Positions 50,623 through 62,010 of a stretch of DNA of 64,000 bases are shown here, piece by piece. Source of the DNA: Schistocephalus solidus (Eukaryota; Platyhelminthes; Cestoda; Diphyllobothriidea; Diphyllobothriidae); contig WEDG01001550.1 of the NCBI GenBank assembly GCA_017591395.1, positions 127,658 to 191,657 on the forward strand. Reading direction: 5' to 3'. The translations under genes and the position numbers were made by a program. Every line of letters starts with the position of its first letter. The stretch's first letter is position 1. The notes under the pieces are model-generated. The model saw only the letters and a list, made by a program, of their open reading frames with translations. It was not told the DNA's origin and searched no databases.

Positions 50623-53600
50623 CTACAACATAAATAGGCATCTGCATAATTAGCAGTCGTCATAAAAACTCAGCGATATGTAAATGCGCGGCTTGCATTG
50701 CTAGAAAGGTTGTCAGCTGGGATTATTTACTTACGTTGATAACAAGTAAAATATCTACGACGCCTGCCCAGCTAACGAAATATATGGTAAGCACAGGGTT
50801 ACTGAATAAACCTAAGAATGCCTTGTCTGGAAGTGCTAAAACATATAGCATGAAGATAGGAAACGCAGTCTGCTAACTGAAGGGTAAAACACTTGCTCCC
50901 TAAAGCAGACAGGCTGTTGTGGAACGCCCCGCTTAGAACTACTTTGAACTTTTGCTGACAAGAGTGAAGTCGCAAATCGATTATTTGGAAAAAAACAGCA
51001 CACAATATGCTAAAGCAGATGAGAAAAGAAGCGAAACTATCCGCTGGGGATCCCATCAAACAGAATAAAAGGTTGATATACTTCACGCAATAGACTAAAT
51101 ATGCATACTATGAGCAGTAGACGTCGAAGTCTTAAAATAAGATCGCAGGAGCACAAGAGACTAGTCAGAAGACCAATGCAGGTGTTTGCCTACATTGTTA
51201 TGACAAGCACTCTTGACAGGATGGAATAAACTCCGGAATTCAACGATACAAGAAATTAGCCGCCTTAATTTCATGAAAACCCGAATTTACTTAAGAAAAA
51301 GATGGCAGTAGCGGAACCAATTTAACCGACAAGTTGACACACCCTTTCACTATAATGAAATAACCTTACGAGTGTAATTCCATCTGCCTATAACTTAACA
51401 GGCGGTGTCAGCATTATTAGCTCAACAGGCGGTGTCAGCATTGTTTACCGGACTGGCGGGCGAAAAGGCGCACGAGAGTCAGTTAAAAAGTAGTTAGCAA
51501 CACCGCTTCCTGAGGTGCTTGATTCTAGCTGATGCGATGTTAGGCTGTTCGTTATTTACTTAAACAACTGTGGCTACAGGGTATTTCTTCAAGTTCTCTT
51601 AGTCCTTACTTGAATCTATATAAAGCCTATATTCGTTGCAGAGGGTCGCACATCAGTAAATAATCAAGCATCGAAAGAGGTGTACCAGCAAAAGGCAGGA
51701 CTATAGAAAGCCATGTACATGTACCAGCAGTATGTATACTTTGAGAAAAAACTTCACGCGCTGGAGTAGCAGTAAAGTACTGGATGCATAAAGAGCGCGG
51801 AAGAGCGGTATAGCAGGACACGTGGACCAGACCTACCTCAGAACTCGTGGGCGACTTTAATGAAGTCTCGTCCTGAGGGCTGAAAAGTTTGAGGAGGCGC
51901 TTACGTTGAAGACTCGACAACCAATTGAAGTCAAGGTAACTTCCTGTGTCCACATCTTCCCACGCCTCGTGTTTCTAAGCGAAGGAAAGCGTGGTTAATA
52001 GTATCTCAGCTTCAAAATGACCGACGGTATTGGCACTCAGCACTATTTTACTGGGGACCTTGCACTGCGGACGTCAAACAGTTTCATAGTTATCGATCGA
52101 AATAAGCCATCAGATGCGATTCACAAGTACCCGGACGTTCAATTTGCTAATGTTTTTCATATATAATTCAGCACAACTAAAGCACGCATATAAGTAGCCC
52201 TGCGGAAACCCTGCAGGCACGTGATTCCTAAAGGTAAGAGGAGCTGAAGCAATGCAAATATAACCTAAAAAACTCAGTCATGATAATAGCCTCGAATTTA
52301 AAATAAAGTTGAAAAACCCGTAGCATCCCAGCCTAAATCCTATTTGATAAGCACGATAATGTGCGTATTAGAACATAAATAAAGTGAAAGAGATGAGAAC
52401 TCTGAACCGATAGCAGCATCTATCCATGGTAGGACTGTTGGAAATACCTGCAGTCAGTAACCATATAAGACACGACTGTTTGCAAATCTCGGCAGTTGGA
52501 GCGGTGTAACTCGCCCTTTCCCATACTGACAGCAAATCCGAGTCGGATAGGCTAGAGGCATGATCGGGCACAGCAGTTGAGGTGACGTGAAACCCAGCCT
52601 AGCGGGACCAATACACAAATTAACCATGCGGTTGTAAACGGCAAATATTTCGAAAAGTTAAGGTTCAGCATGCTATAGAAATCAGGTAACCTTGGATTCC
52701 ATCGTAAGCACAGTGAGCACATAAGTGAGATAGTCGTAGTTCTGCCGCTTTACTGGACAACGGCCCGACTTCAGCTCCAGTGTATCTGAGTCCGCATAGT
52801 ACTGTGCCATATCGCGCTCAAAACCGTAGGATTTGGCTAGACGGAGCAGCTTCAAATGACTTCGCTTGTCCAGCTTTAAAGTTGACAAGGGAATACGCAG
52901 AGTGACGAAACGGGCACGTCGATCGCGTATAGACGGTGCACTATTCAGGAATGTGCGGTAAACCACCTCGAGTGGATAGTGCTTCGTCACAGCACTGTCC
53001 GTCTTGAGTCCCTCGGGCCACTTTGTGGTAAATTCTGAGAAGAGAGAAAATTGGTGTGGAGGGGGTAACCTACTTTTCAGGGCCTCACAATGCTTCCGGA
53101 TGTGTTCGGGGGATAGATGGAGGAAGTTGGGGATCTTCATGAGTTCCGTGTTGGCATACTTTCCGGGAGAAAGGCCTTCATTTTCCACAAGATTCTAAAG
53201 TGCGGAATATTGAAGTACGCAGTTGATAATGGAATGCTGAGGACTGTTTCACCAGCTCACGCACTAGTTATCGCATTTTATTCTTGGCCAGTTAGCATGG
53301 GACACTTATAGGCATGTGTACATCTCATGACATCGAGATGACTTATGTCAATTTAAACGCTACTTCCTAAGGTTGCGCTGTCAGGGGAGAGCCAAGATGA
53401 ATGAAATGCAGATGACTCTAAATCGGCAACAGGCAAGAAGAAATCACATCAGCCGTCAGGACGCGTTCTCACAGACTGACAGCACCATGAATTGATTGGC
53501 ATGACCTTGTTTCGAAGTAAGGAATGCAATTGTACAGCTTGCAGGGAAAAAGAATGGGTGTCTAATAACCACAGAAACCACCTATATCGATATTATGATG

Positions 53601-54929
53601 GCCGGGCGGGCTGTTTCAAACACAACAAGCAAATATTTAAAACTAGAGTATCTAGCAGAAAGCGCACGAGAAATGCTGGGGACGCACTGATGAGCTGAAC
53701 TCCTCACAACTGTGTCATGCAGCGGCAGAATATCGGCGAAACACGTGCTTGCGTTTTTAGCTGGTATACGTGTTGTCAGTATGGTATATCGTGTAACCTA
53801 CGTATATAATACTGGCTGCCTTTTGACAGCTAAGGAATATTACGCGGTTTTCCTGTTGAAACTGATGAATTTCGGCCCAAATATTTATATTAACTTTCGG
53901 GTTATATTTCGAAGAATTTACTCCAAGCAGGCACATTAATTTGTGAGAAGATTAAAAGTTGAAACCTAAAGTCCTCTCACATAGCTTAACCAATCTTTAC
54001 AAGCTAACTCAACGCTGGAGGTACACAACTTCTACCCCTCATCTAGTTTCTCGTGATGACTGCTCTAGACGCAGCTTTATGGAGCCAAGGTTGAAAACTG
54101 GACATCAGGTGAGGGCAGAGTGGAATGGACATCCTGTTATTGTTGTTGAAAAGGCTTCAACGTTGAGTAGGAAGCCTAATTAAGTCAAATATTCCAGTGT
54201 CTGCAGGAGAGATTGAAAAAAAAAGCAGCATTACCGGATTCGACCCGATTCGAATAAGACTGCTACTCTACCGCAATGACTGTCAATAAGTGTCTAAAAT
54301 ATTTAGATAGTTTTACAAGCTCCAACCAACTATGCTGTCGATAATCCAGAACACAGGTTTGATGCAAAATGTTTAACTACCAGGTTATAGAGGGAAGTTT
54401 TGAAAATCTCCGTTGAAAGGGCATTAATGTATCAATTTTTACAACAAAAACCAAAGGAGCGGAAAAATAACGCAATGTTTAAGATAAGGTTGGTTTCAGA
54501 AAAAAAGGGGAAACATTGTGCGTCTACACTGACCTTGCTATGACCTTGGCGAATAGGCACAGGGAAGAGACACGGGCTGAAAAAATTCTCGGCAGGCCAA
54601 ACGGTGGTCCATTTTCCGACTTCCTCAACTTTATGCTCGTGTAAGCTAGAAAACTTCGAGAGTTAACACGAAGAAAACCAAAGCATGTACTTGTGGTTTG
54701 TATAACTCTGTTCGGGTGGTTTCGGTTGTAGAGAGGCCGGGAATTACGAGAGGTTTGAACGGACCAACGACAGAGGATGGCTTGTTGTTTCCTTTCTGGA
54801 GCTCGGGTCTTGAGTCGACAGCCTTAGCAGCTGTAGTTTCGAGGCGGCAAAATGTCAAGAGGAGCCTGGGAAAAACAGGCCCGGGAAAAGTAGTACGCAT
54901 CATGTTGGTTGGAGACAACGAAATATTCG
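50383..54929 (-). CDS. MRPS35: Mitochondrial small-ribosomal-subunit protein mS35 (MRPS35), complete, five exons
   Basis: Exons 54929-54691 (ATG 54903), 53194-53074, 53034-52691, 51974-51837 and 50622-50383 join in frame to 1056 nt, 351 residues; human MRPS35 is about 320. The N-terminus (MMRTTFPGPVFPRLLLTFCRLE) is basic and Ser/Thr-rich, like a mitochondrial import signal, followed by VVGPFKPLVIP. The family core is clear: NTELMKIPNFLHLSPEHIRK, HCEALK, TKWPEGL, PSIRDRRARFVTLRIPLSTL, RCPVKRQNYDYLTYVLTVL. The C-terminal YGDAVRKLWGL resembles the family end. The protein acts in the small subunit of the mitochondrial ribosome. The family call is firm. The first-exon link and the 39-nt intron rest on splice signals, phase and remembered family alignment. 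Confidence 0.93.
50623..52690. other. MRPS35 introns 3 and 4 (around exon 4)
   Basis: Apart from exon 4 at 51837-51974, nothing is recognised. The sequence cttaacaggcggtgtcagca near 51398 is followed by ctcaacaggcggtgtcagca near 51421, a short direct repeat. Confidence 0.5.
51837..51974 (-). CDS. MRPS35: MRPS35 exon 4
   Basis: Acceptor ctttccttcgcttag, phase 0. It encodes KHEAWEDVDTGSYLDFNWLS and on to TSSE, and ends at GAG|GTAGGT in phase 0. The EAWED...Y..FNW pattern fits the family after the core. Confidence 0.85.
52691..53034 (-). CDS. MRPS35: MRPS35 exon 3 (core domain)
   Basis: Acceptor ttttctctcttctcag. It encodes FTTKWPEGLKTD, HYPLEVVYRTFLNSAPSIRD, RRARFVTLRIPLSTLKLDKR and RCPVKRQNYDYLTYVLTVLT, and ends after MESK at AAG|GTTACC in phase 0. 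Confidence 0.92.
53035..53073 (-). other. 39-nt micro-intron in MRPS35
   Basis: Starts GTAGGT, ends TTCTCAG with a pyrimidine run. Its length is a multiple of three with no stop, so retention would add 13 residues (SRLPPPHQFSLFS and a changed junction). Removing it restores ALKKFTTKWP, which matches the family without a gap. Confidence 0.75.
53074..53194 (-). CDS. MRPS35: MRPS35 exon 2
   Basis: Acceptor ttccgcactttag, phase 0. It encodes NLVENEGLSPGKYANTELMK, then IPNFLHLSPEHIRKHCEALK, and ends at AAAA|GTAGGT in phase 1. It is separated from exon 3 by only 39 bases. Confidence 0.88.
53195..54690. other. MRPS35 intron 1
   Basis: No recognised element. The frame at 53959-54183 (plus) has no domain. 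A degraded tRNA-like block on the minus strand (gattcgacccgattcgaata) lies near 54238-54257. Confidence 0.5.
54691..54929 (-). CDS. MRPS35: MRPS35 exon 1 (5' end, import signal)
   Basis: Follows an acceptor with a fine pyrimidine tract (ttacttctctgttatgtccacag on the minus strand) and carries 26 untranslated bases, then ATGATG at 54903. It ends at CAA|GTACAT in phase 0. PFKPLVIP resembles the stretch before the conserved core in animal MRPS35. The plus-strand frame over this exon (54698-54952) is a shadow. Confidence 0.75.
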
Positions 54930-55154
54930 CTGTGGACATAACAGAGAAGTAAGAACAGAAATTAACTTTTGAAAAAAAGTGTCTTAGATTATAAATAGCA
55001 TACAGAGTTAATTTGGTAGTTTGCAAAATCCTCACTGAATGCAGAAAAGAAAGCGGCAAAATAGGAGACATGAATGTGATAATAAATCTTTGTATAATGC
55101 AAGAGCGTAAAACCCGTCAAGTAGTATACATGGAATGGAAGAATAAATATTGAA

Positions 55155-55270
55155 GTTCAAAATGCCGCGCGGGGTGGGATCGAGCCGGCAACCCCACTTC
55201 TACAAGACCGACGCTCACCCGACTGTCTCATTGCCGAACGCTCGGCGGAGCGCTCTAAAAGCCTTATCAA
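55155..55270 (-). repeat. tRNA-derived sequence on the minus strand
   Basis: On the minus strand a box-B-like gccggctcgatcccacc follows a box-A-like atgagacagtcgggtgagcg by about 35 bases. No folded acceptor stem is evident. It lies just upstream of the CR1-like LINE. Confidence 0.5.
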
Positions 55271-56729
55271 TTGGCTACGGCCGACGTACGGGAAAAGCTT
55301 TTGCAGCGGTTGTCAAACTCTAGCCTCGAAGTTGAATCAACTTGAGGAAGAAATGAGGATTATGAAGAATTTTATACAGCAGAACCTCGTTTCAGAGGAT
55401 CGATTGCCAGCATCTACGCATAGGATAACACGGAGTAGAGCATGAGGCAACCCATGCAACAAATTACCAGAAAGTGACAATGCGGTGTCTAAGATACCAG
55501 TCAAGAGTAGCGACGCAGAGCCTCCAGAAACACTCAAGAATAAGAAAAAAGCGAAAGGTAAGACCACAGGGACGGGTCGCAAAAACCCGAAGGGGATGAT
55601 GTCAAACTCGCCAGAAAAGCGATCGAAGGTACAAAATGAAATTGATCAAGATATATCAATGCACGAGCTAAACAAAACACGGCAGATAACGATTAACGAA
55701 AATAGTCTCCAGACCACACGCACTTCTTTAGAGTCAAATATAGAGGAGCTGTCGCCTACCGAAAGGACGACAAATGTGGACCCACAGCGGAAGTACCTAC
55801 CCTTACGACTCGCCAAGCCAATGGCATTGAAGCCAGTATTGGGAAGCCCCAACATCAGCCAGACAAATTATTCGACAGAAGCCCCTGGATAGAGCTACTG
55901 TAGACAGGTTACAAGGCATAATCGTCCATGGGCTTCGTGAATCAACCAACGAAAACCCCAGGTGTAGAATAACTGATGATATCATGGCCTTGCAGGAGTG
56001 TTTGAGTGAAATAATAAGAGAGGATGAAAAGAAATTAGGGTTTTAAAACTTTTCGGATTAAAAAGTAAAGATAACACAAACTCTCACAGAAATAAATCAA
56101 GGCATTTGAAGGTAATTTTGGAAGATAAACTTCAGAGACCTTCTACTCGAGCGAACAACAGGGGGGGTCCCCGGTCACAGAGGTATTTTTTTAACCGGAC
56201 TACTCTGTACAAGAGAGAACGAAATGGAGAGCGCTAAAAGCGGAATTGGAGAATCAAAGATTAGGGAGAAAAGAGACTGGTAATAAGACACGGAGTGATT
56301 GTTCGAGAACAAAAACCCCTTCTGTGAAGCGCCGGTCATTCTGACGAAAGTCTCACGGTCGGGCAACTAAGCCAATGCAAAAATCTACACAAAATCAAGT
56401 TCTTTTGCAGAAATATGCAGAGCCTCTTGCATATGGAGACATCCTGTGAATATATCGGTCTAGCTGGCGCAAACGACAAAGTGGCGACATAGCCGGCTTG
56501 CAACACACAAATAAACTAAAATGTATATATAACAATGTCCAAAGCCTATTCTCTAAATTAGATGAGCTTAAGATATACGTATGTTAAGCTTCACCAGATA
56601 TCATCTCCATAACTGAAACGCGGTTGACCACGAAGGTGGACGATCGCGAAGTTGCTCTCCCCGGTTTACAGTTATTCAGAAAGGACAGAGCAGGACGTCA
56701 AGGTGGAGGTGTTCTGACTTATATCAGAC

Positions 56730-57209
56730 ATGGCCTGCTCGTGTCAGAAAAAAACTGAAAAGCTCGCGTGCGAAACTGAAGCCATCTGGGTCACCATCAG
56801 AACGCCGGGATCCCAAGTACTTGAGATCCTAACGGTCTACCAACCACCGAGGAACGATCCGCAGTCAGACAGTGGTCTCATAGACGATTTAGAAGCGTTA
56901 GCTAGTCGATCCGAAGTCATGATTATGAGCGACTTTAACGCTCCGAATATCGATTGGAATCTAAGCTCGGCACCAGGCTCGGAATTAAACTTCGATCGCC
57001 GCCTCCTAGAAGCAATACACAAACGCTTCCTAACTCAACACGCCCTGTCTCCAACCAGAATACGCGAGGGGCAACAAGCCAATTGTTTGGATCTTGTATT
57101 GACAAAAGCGCCTGACAGCGTTAACGTTGTGAACTGTCTACTCCCACTGGGCAAAAGTGATCACGTAGTCCTACAGTGGGAATATTCACTCTTCTTTGTC
57201 CCCGATTGA
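56730..57209 (+). pseudogene. CR1-like LINE endonuclease fragment
   Basis: Carries EAIWVTIRTPGSQVLEILTV, YQPPRNDP, the catalytic-type SDFNAPNIDWN and the C-terminal SDHVVLQWEYS typical of AP-type LINE endonucleases. The frame ends at 57209. Confidence 0.85.
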
Positions 57210-58352
57210 AGCATCACAGTCAAACGCAACATATGGCATGGAGATTTTACCCAAATGAAAATTGATGTGCACCGCTTAGATTGGAATGAAAAATTCACTG
57301 GGTGTATTCTGGACGAGTGGTTGGAATTTAAGGCCGTATTATATGAACTTATAACCAACTACTGTCCTAATTCGAAAAAAAAAGGTCACCAACAGGCCCC
57401 AGTGGCCAACGATCACACTGAAGAGTGAAGTAAATCGCAAGCGAAAGCTGTGGCAAACTTATCTAAGGGAAAATACCATCGAATCACTGACGAAGTACAA
57501 GACGCAGAGAAACAGGGTAAAAGGCCTTGTTTATAAAGCCCGCCAAATTTTCAAGAGTGACCTGATAAATCGTGCAGCAGAAAACCCGAAGCTCTTCTAC
57601 AACTACATTAGGCAGTGCACTCGAAACAAAGACCCCATCCCTTTGTTAAAAACGGGTGAAGGTTTCGAACCTTGCCAGGAAGAGGAAAAGGCTGAGAATC
57701 TATCTCGTTTCTTTCAGTCGGTTTTTATGAGAGAAGTCAATCTAACCGCTGATAACTATAGTGTGTAAGAGACCCCGATAATTGACTCAGTGGTCATAAG
57801 AGAATTTATTGTTCTTCCGGAACTACTGAAGCTGGAAGAAACCAAATCGCCAGGTCCTGATGTAATACCGGCAAAGTTGTTGAAGGATTTGGCCCTAGAG
57901 TTGGCAGAACATACTCTACTCTTCTCTTCTTTTCAACTCTTCCGAGCCTCACTCGCTGCAAGCAAATTGCTACCCGATTGGAAGACTGCGTTGATTTCCC
58001 CGATACATAAAAAAGGCAACAGGCTTCTGCAAATAACTGGCAGCCGGTAAGTCTCGTCCCCATACGTTGCAAGATTATGGAGCGAATCATCAAACTTGAA
58101 CTGATGCAGTTTCTGGAGCGGCGTCATCTTCTCTCTAACGCGCAGCACGGATTCCGCAGAGGAAGGTCCTGTTTAACTAAGTTGCTTTACTGTCTCGAAA
58201 GATGTACCCGAGTGGTCGATGAAGTAAATGTAGGGCACGCAGTCTACATAGACTTTAAGAAGGCTTTTGATAGCATGCCTCACCAGCGTCTCCTATACAA
58301 ACTCAACTGTATTGGGGGAAGGGGCAAGCTTTTGAAGTAGATCGAAAACTTC

Positions 58353-58919
58353 TTGATTGGGCGATCTCGGATCGTCTGTCTTGGCGATCAACAATCGACG
58401 GAGGTGGCGTTTGAGAGTGGGGTTCCTCAGGGCTCCGTCCTTGGCCCTATCCTCTTCCTTATATACATTGATAACTGCGTAACTGGGTTGGACTGTGACA
58501 ATGCCATGTTTGCTGACGACGCAAAGTTTTGGAAGGTCATACACAACGAAGCTGATGAAGGAAATCTACAGGCAAACTTGCATCGACTCGAGGAATGGTC
58601 AAACAACTGGCTCCTGCCATTAAATGCTACCAAGTGCAATATTCTGCAAATAGGCAGGACCAGCTTCGTGCACCAGAGAATGTACTATATGGGCCACACA
58701 CCGCTACCCGAGCTAGAGGCTCAGAAAGATCTAGTAGTATGGATCAGGCCTTCACTGAAGCCATCGTTTCAGTGCTCAAAAGTAGCGAAATCCGCCATGT
58801 CCAGCTTGTATCTAACTAAGGGGGCGTTTGCAAAGTTATACAAAGGGTGCTTTAATAAGGTCTTCGGGATGTCCGTGCGACCTGAATTTGAATTTTCCAT
58901 ACTAGCCTGGAGACCGTGA
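58353..58919 (+). pseudogene. CR1-like LINE reverse-transcriptase fragment with FADD
   Basis: Has GVPQGSVLGPILFLIYIDNC, MFADDAKFW, LHRLEEWSNNWLLPLNATKC and the thumb region. The preceding frame (58077-58340) supplies QHGFRRGRSCLTK and FKKAFDSMPHQRLLYKL and ends at a TAG just before this one. Confidence 0.88.
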
Positions 58920-59390
58920 TCTGTCAAAGATCACATCACCCTTGAGAAGGTCCAAAGATATTCAACCAAGCTTGTTCGAGGTCAAAGCAACCGGCCTTAC
59001 GAGACATGATTGTCCAATTTTGATCTGTTTCCTCTGTACGATAGAGCAGCTACGCGGCAACCTAATAAAAGCCTTTTGCATTGCATCCGGCGACTTCTTT
59101 GAGATGGCCAGTACTAATACTTTGAGAGGACATCCTATCAAACTATGCATGAATGGTGCAAGACTGGGCGCAAGAAGGTTCTTCTTCTCCAACATAGTGA
59201 TTAAGACCTGGAATGCTCTGCCTGTGGACATCATTATGTCCCATCCGTTAACACTTTTAAGCGGAAGTTTGACCAGTACAGCCATATGTACCACTACGAC
59301 ATCAGAAACTAACGCAGTTCCTTTAACCTATCCCCATTCACAATTTACTTCCTATTTCTGAGTAATATTATTTTATATTTTTTCGTTTGA

Positions 59391-61235
59391 CGCCCTGTAG
59401 TGACGAGGAGATGACCCTTTGTCCAACGTTTATTACGTGTCGGCCTTTTTTAGTTTCCAATGTCATAGAAATCAATAGGCATTTCAAAGGCGTCGCCTAA
59501 CTTTCCCTTAATTAATCTGAACTGAATATTCTATTTTCAGCTATACAAATGAAGTGAAAAACGTCGATCACGGACATCGAGGTACACTGCTGCCAGACAC
59601 GAAGACCCCAAACATATGTGTTTCGTTGAAAAATCCGCACAACCTACCTTTAGCATGAATAGAGACATCATTGAAAAACTGCAACAGCATGCGTTTTCAG
59701 GACACTTAGAAAGACGAGTATCCACTTAAGATTGACAATAACTCACCTGGAGTCTCAAATATACAAAAAATCGTATGCAGAAGCTACGTTATGAGGTTAA
59801 ATTCGACGGTCGTAAAAAAATTACGACCTGACTTTTCGGGTGCGTCCCAATTTTTTAAACTGAATTCTATCGGTTTACGTCGAGGACCTAACATGTTTAA
59901 ACTAAAAGTGTAACCTGAGAATAGAGCGTAGTTGACAAACAAACATGGACCGATCTAGACAGCCATTGCCAAGTGGTAGGAAATAAAACTGGAAATCCAG
60001 AAAATGACAAAAAGTGTAGGTAAACGAGGATACGAATATGATAATTGACATACAACCTAGGACAACAGAAACATTAAGATGAGAGGGTATGCCTGTTAGC
60101 TTAGCTGCGCAATACTCCAGGTGTTCACAGGGCTGACTGGCGGCACGGCCGTCAACGAAGAGGAGCTGTGAAATAGCTACACGTGTGTGAAGAATAGGTA
60201 GTCGCAGAGTGGTCAACTATAAAAAAACGTTAAATTGAAAGGACACTATTACATAGGGAATTCGACACAGCATCCAATAAAGGTCGGACTACCACAGCTA
60301 CCTAACTAATCAGGGTTCCACTCACTGATCGGGTGGAAGAAGAACCCCCTGTACTATATCGTTGGGAATCACCACGAACATATATCGCGTACGCTGGGGC
60401 TGGTTAAGCGAGCAAGCACCTGCTAAAAGAGTGACGGATGAACTAAGTAACTTGCCACCGCAACTGGACAACCGGAAAACTAAGATAAAAAACAGTGGAG
60501 CCTATTTAGGCAGCAATGCAGCTCTGCAGATTGCGTAAGGGAATGAAAATGTTCAGGTTTTTTTTAGGGTCAGCATTATGCTTTCTGGTTCACAGACTAG
60601 GGTTAGACACATACTTAGCGTCCTAAATCCGAAAGCTACTTCTTACGGCTATCATTTCACGTTACAAAATGCAGTATTTTGGCTACGTAGGGCAGCCAGT
60701 AGACCGATAAAATGCGAACGCGTGTCACCAGTGATTGTAATTAGACTAGACTGTGATTAACTGTTTGTCACAACCATGCCTACAATCGCGTTTGCGTCTG
60801 CTTTCCGTGTTAAGTTCTATAGCGTGCACACTGTCTTAGTTATTCGCCGTGTTAAACACTTTTATTAACCTCACATTGATGATATGCTTTGAAAGTGTTC
60901 AGGGAAACATGAGATGAAGCAGGTATAAGATGAACGGCGCACGAGGTGAGGGCATGTATAGAGAAAGTGGTGGAAACGCGAAACGATAAATCTTGGCAGA
61001 ATCAATTTTTCCAGAACTGCTATTATAGGATTTGAGTTCAACTAGTCACAAGTAGCGATTGCATGTCCATGTACATTCGCAAAAACGCGTCAAGACAGTT
61101 GCTCCGCCATCGACTGTAAATCTTACTGAAAACGACGTCATGAGCAATTGACCTTCTAAATAACCCAGGACAGCACTATATGCATATGGCAGAAACGGAG
61201 TTATTTGCACAAAAACATATAAATGTAAAGGCGAA
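59391..61235. other. No gene recognised
   Basis: Frames at 59537-59725, 59902-60216 (minus) and 60578-60760 (plus) have no domain and no matched splice sites. An acceptor-like attttcag at about 59540 has no convincing exon behind it. Confidence 0.4.
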
Positions 61236-61239
61236 ATTG

Positions 61240-61410
61240 CATTACTGACAAAGACAAGGGAGACTAAAAGGTGCAGTCCTAGCTTAACAGTCAGCCATAC
61301 CCAACCCCAGGTTTTGTAACCCGAGTCTCAGACCCGCGACCCGCCAAGCAGAAGTCCAACACCCTAACCATTTAGCCACAGGCTCGCGGTTCTGTCCGTT
61401 GCGATCAGAT
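61240..61410 (-). repeat. tRNA-headed short repeat, minus copy
   Basis: aagacaagggagactaaaag, then cagccatacccaaccccagg, then the head tctcagacccgcgacccgcc and ccaacaccctaaccatttagcca. All are the reverse complement of the family consensus. Confidence 0.75.
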
Positions 61411-61589
61411 ATATAGAAGTAACAGAGGAGTACTTACGATCGCGTTACGGGATATACTCGTTCCGTTGCTCACACTGCAGTCACACGCTGACTAAGTTCC
61501 AACTACGTAAGCCATAAGGGAGAGAAAAGTTACGTGAGCACGACGATGATCAACCGCGGAGAAGCGAAAACCTAGGACCCCTTGTCTGG

Positions 61590-61735
61590 TAGTATCCCAT
61601 TAGCAGCATTTGCTACTAGTTGCCATGCAAGTGCCTGTAGGGACTCTAAATTGATCCCCAAGGCCCAAAGGGACGGACATGTCGCTTAACTCGACCGGTA
61701 AGCACCATGCTATCACATTCAGCATCCTCGATCAC
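61590..61735 (+). repeat. tRNA-headed short repeat, 3' part
   Basis: tgctactagttgccatgcaag, then attgatccccaaggcccaaagggacgg and ctcgaccggtaagcacc. This corresponds to the tail of the family (gtgagccccaaggc...gggacg). Confidence 0.6.
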
Positions 61736-61764
61736 AACCAACAGGACAACGGACTCGCGGCTCA

Positions 61765-62010
61765 ATGATGGAGAATTACACTCGATGACGAAAGATATCA
61801 GTTCGAATCTCAGGTAATCTATACCTGGGGGTAGGTATGACAGGCCGGTAATTGCTCCTAGCCACAGTTATGGCGACTTTTGCGTTTTCGCAAAAGCCAT
61901 GCGCATTTTGTTAGTATTCCGTTCTCCGACTGGTTAAGTCGGCAGCTCCTCATAGACTAAATAAGCCGTGTCAATGCCTAGGCAGTTCCCTTTCAAGAGC
62001 AGTTCTGCAG
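61765..62010 (+). repeat. tRNA-headed short repeat, plus copy, diverged
   Basis: A box-B-like agttcgaatctcagg, then ctgggggtaggtatgacagg and cggtaattgctcctagccac, then a segment with cctcatagactaaataagcc. More diverged than the other copies. Confidence 0.5.

Larger units (their letters stand above)
55300..59390 (+). mobile_element. CR1/jockey-like LINE relic (ORF1-like region, endonuclease, reverse transcriptase)
   Basis: Broken frames in consistent order. ORF1-like part: CSGCQTLASKLNQLEEEMRI, then 55485-55892 (basic, Lys-rich, ending LPLRLAKPMALKPVLGSPN), then VDRLQGIIVHGLRESTNENP to 56046. Endonuclease: KCIYNNVQSLFSKLDEL, DIISITETRLT (56518-56756) and 56730-57209 (IMSDFNAPNIDWN, LDLVLTKAPD, KSDHVVLQW). 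Reverse transcriptase: KSPGPDVIPAKLLKD (57790 on), AQHGFRRGRSCLTKLLY, YIDFKKAFDSMPHQRLLYKL, ESGVPQGSVLGPILFLIYID and MFADDAKFW (FADD at 58509-58520). The tail NIVIKTWNALPVDIIMSHPL is at about 59190-59255. Many stops and shifts: inactive. Confidence 0.88.

Noticed and set aside
54698..54952. Plus-strand frame of 84 codons
   Set aside because: Shadow of MRPS35 exon 1; the minus strand has the import-like N-terminus and matching splice sites.
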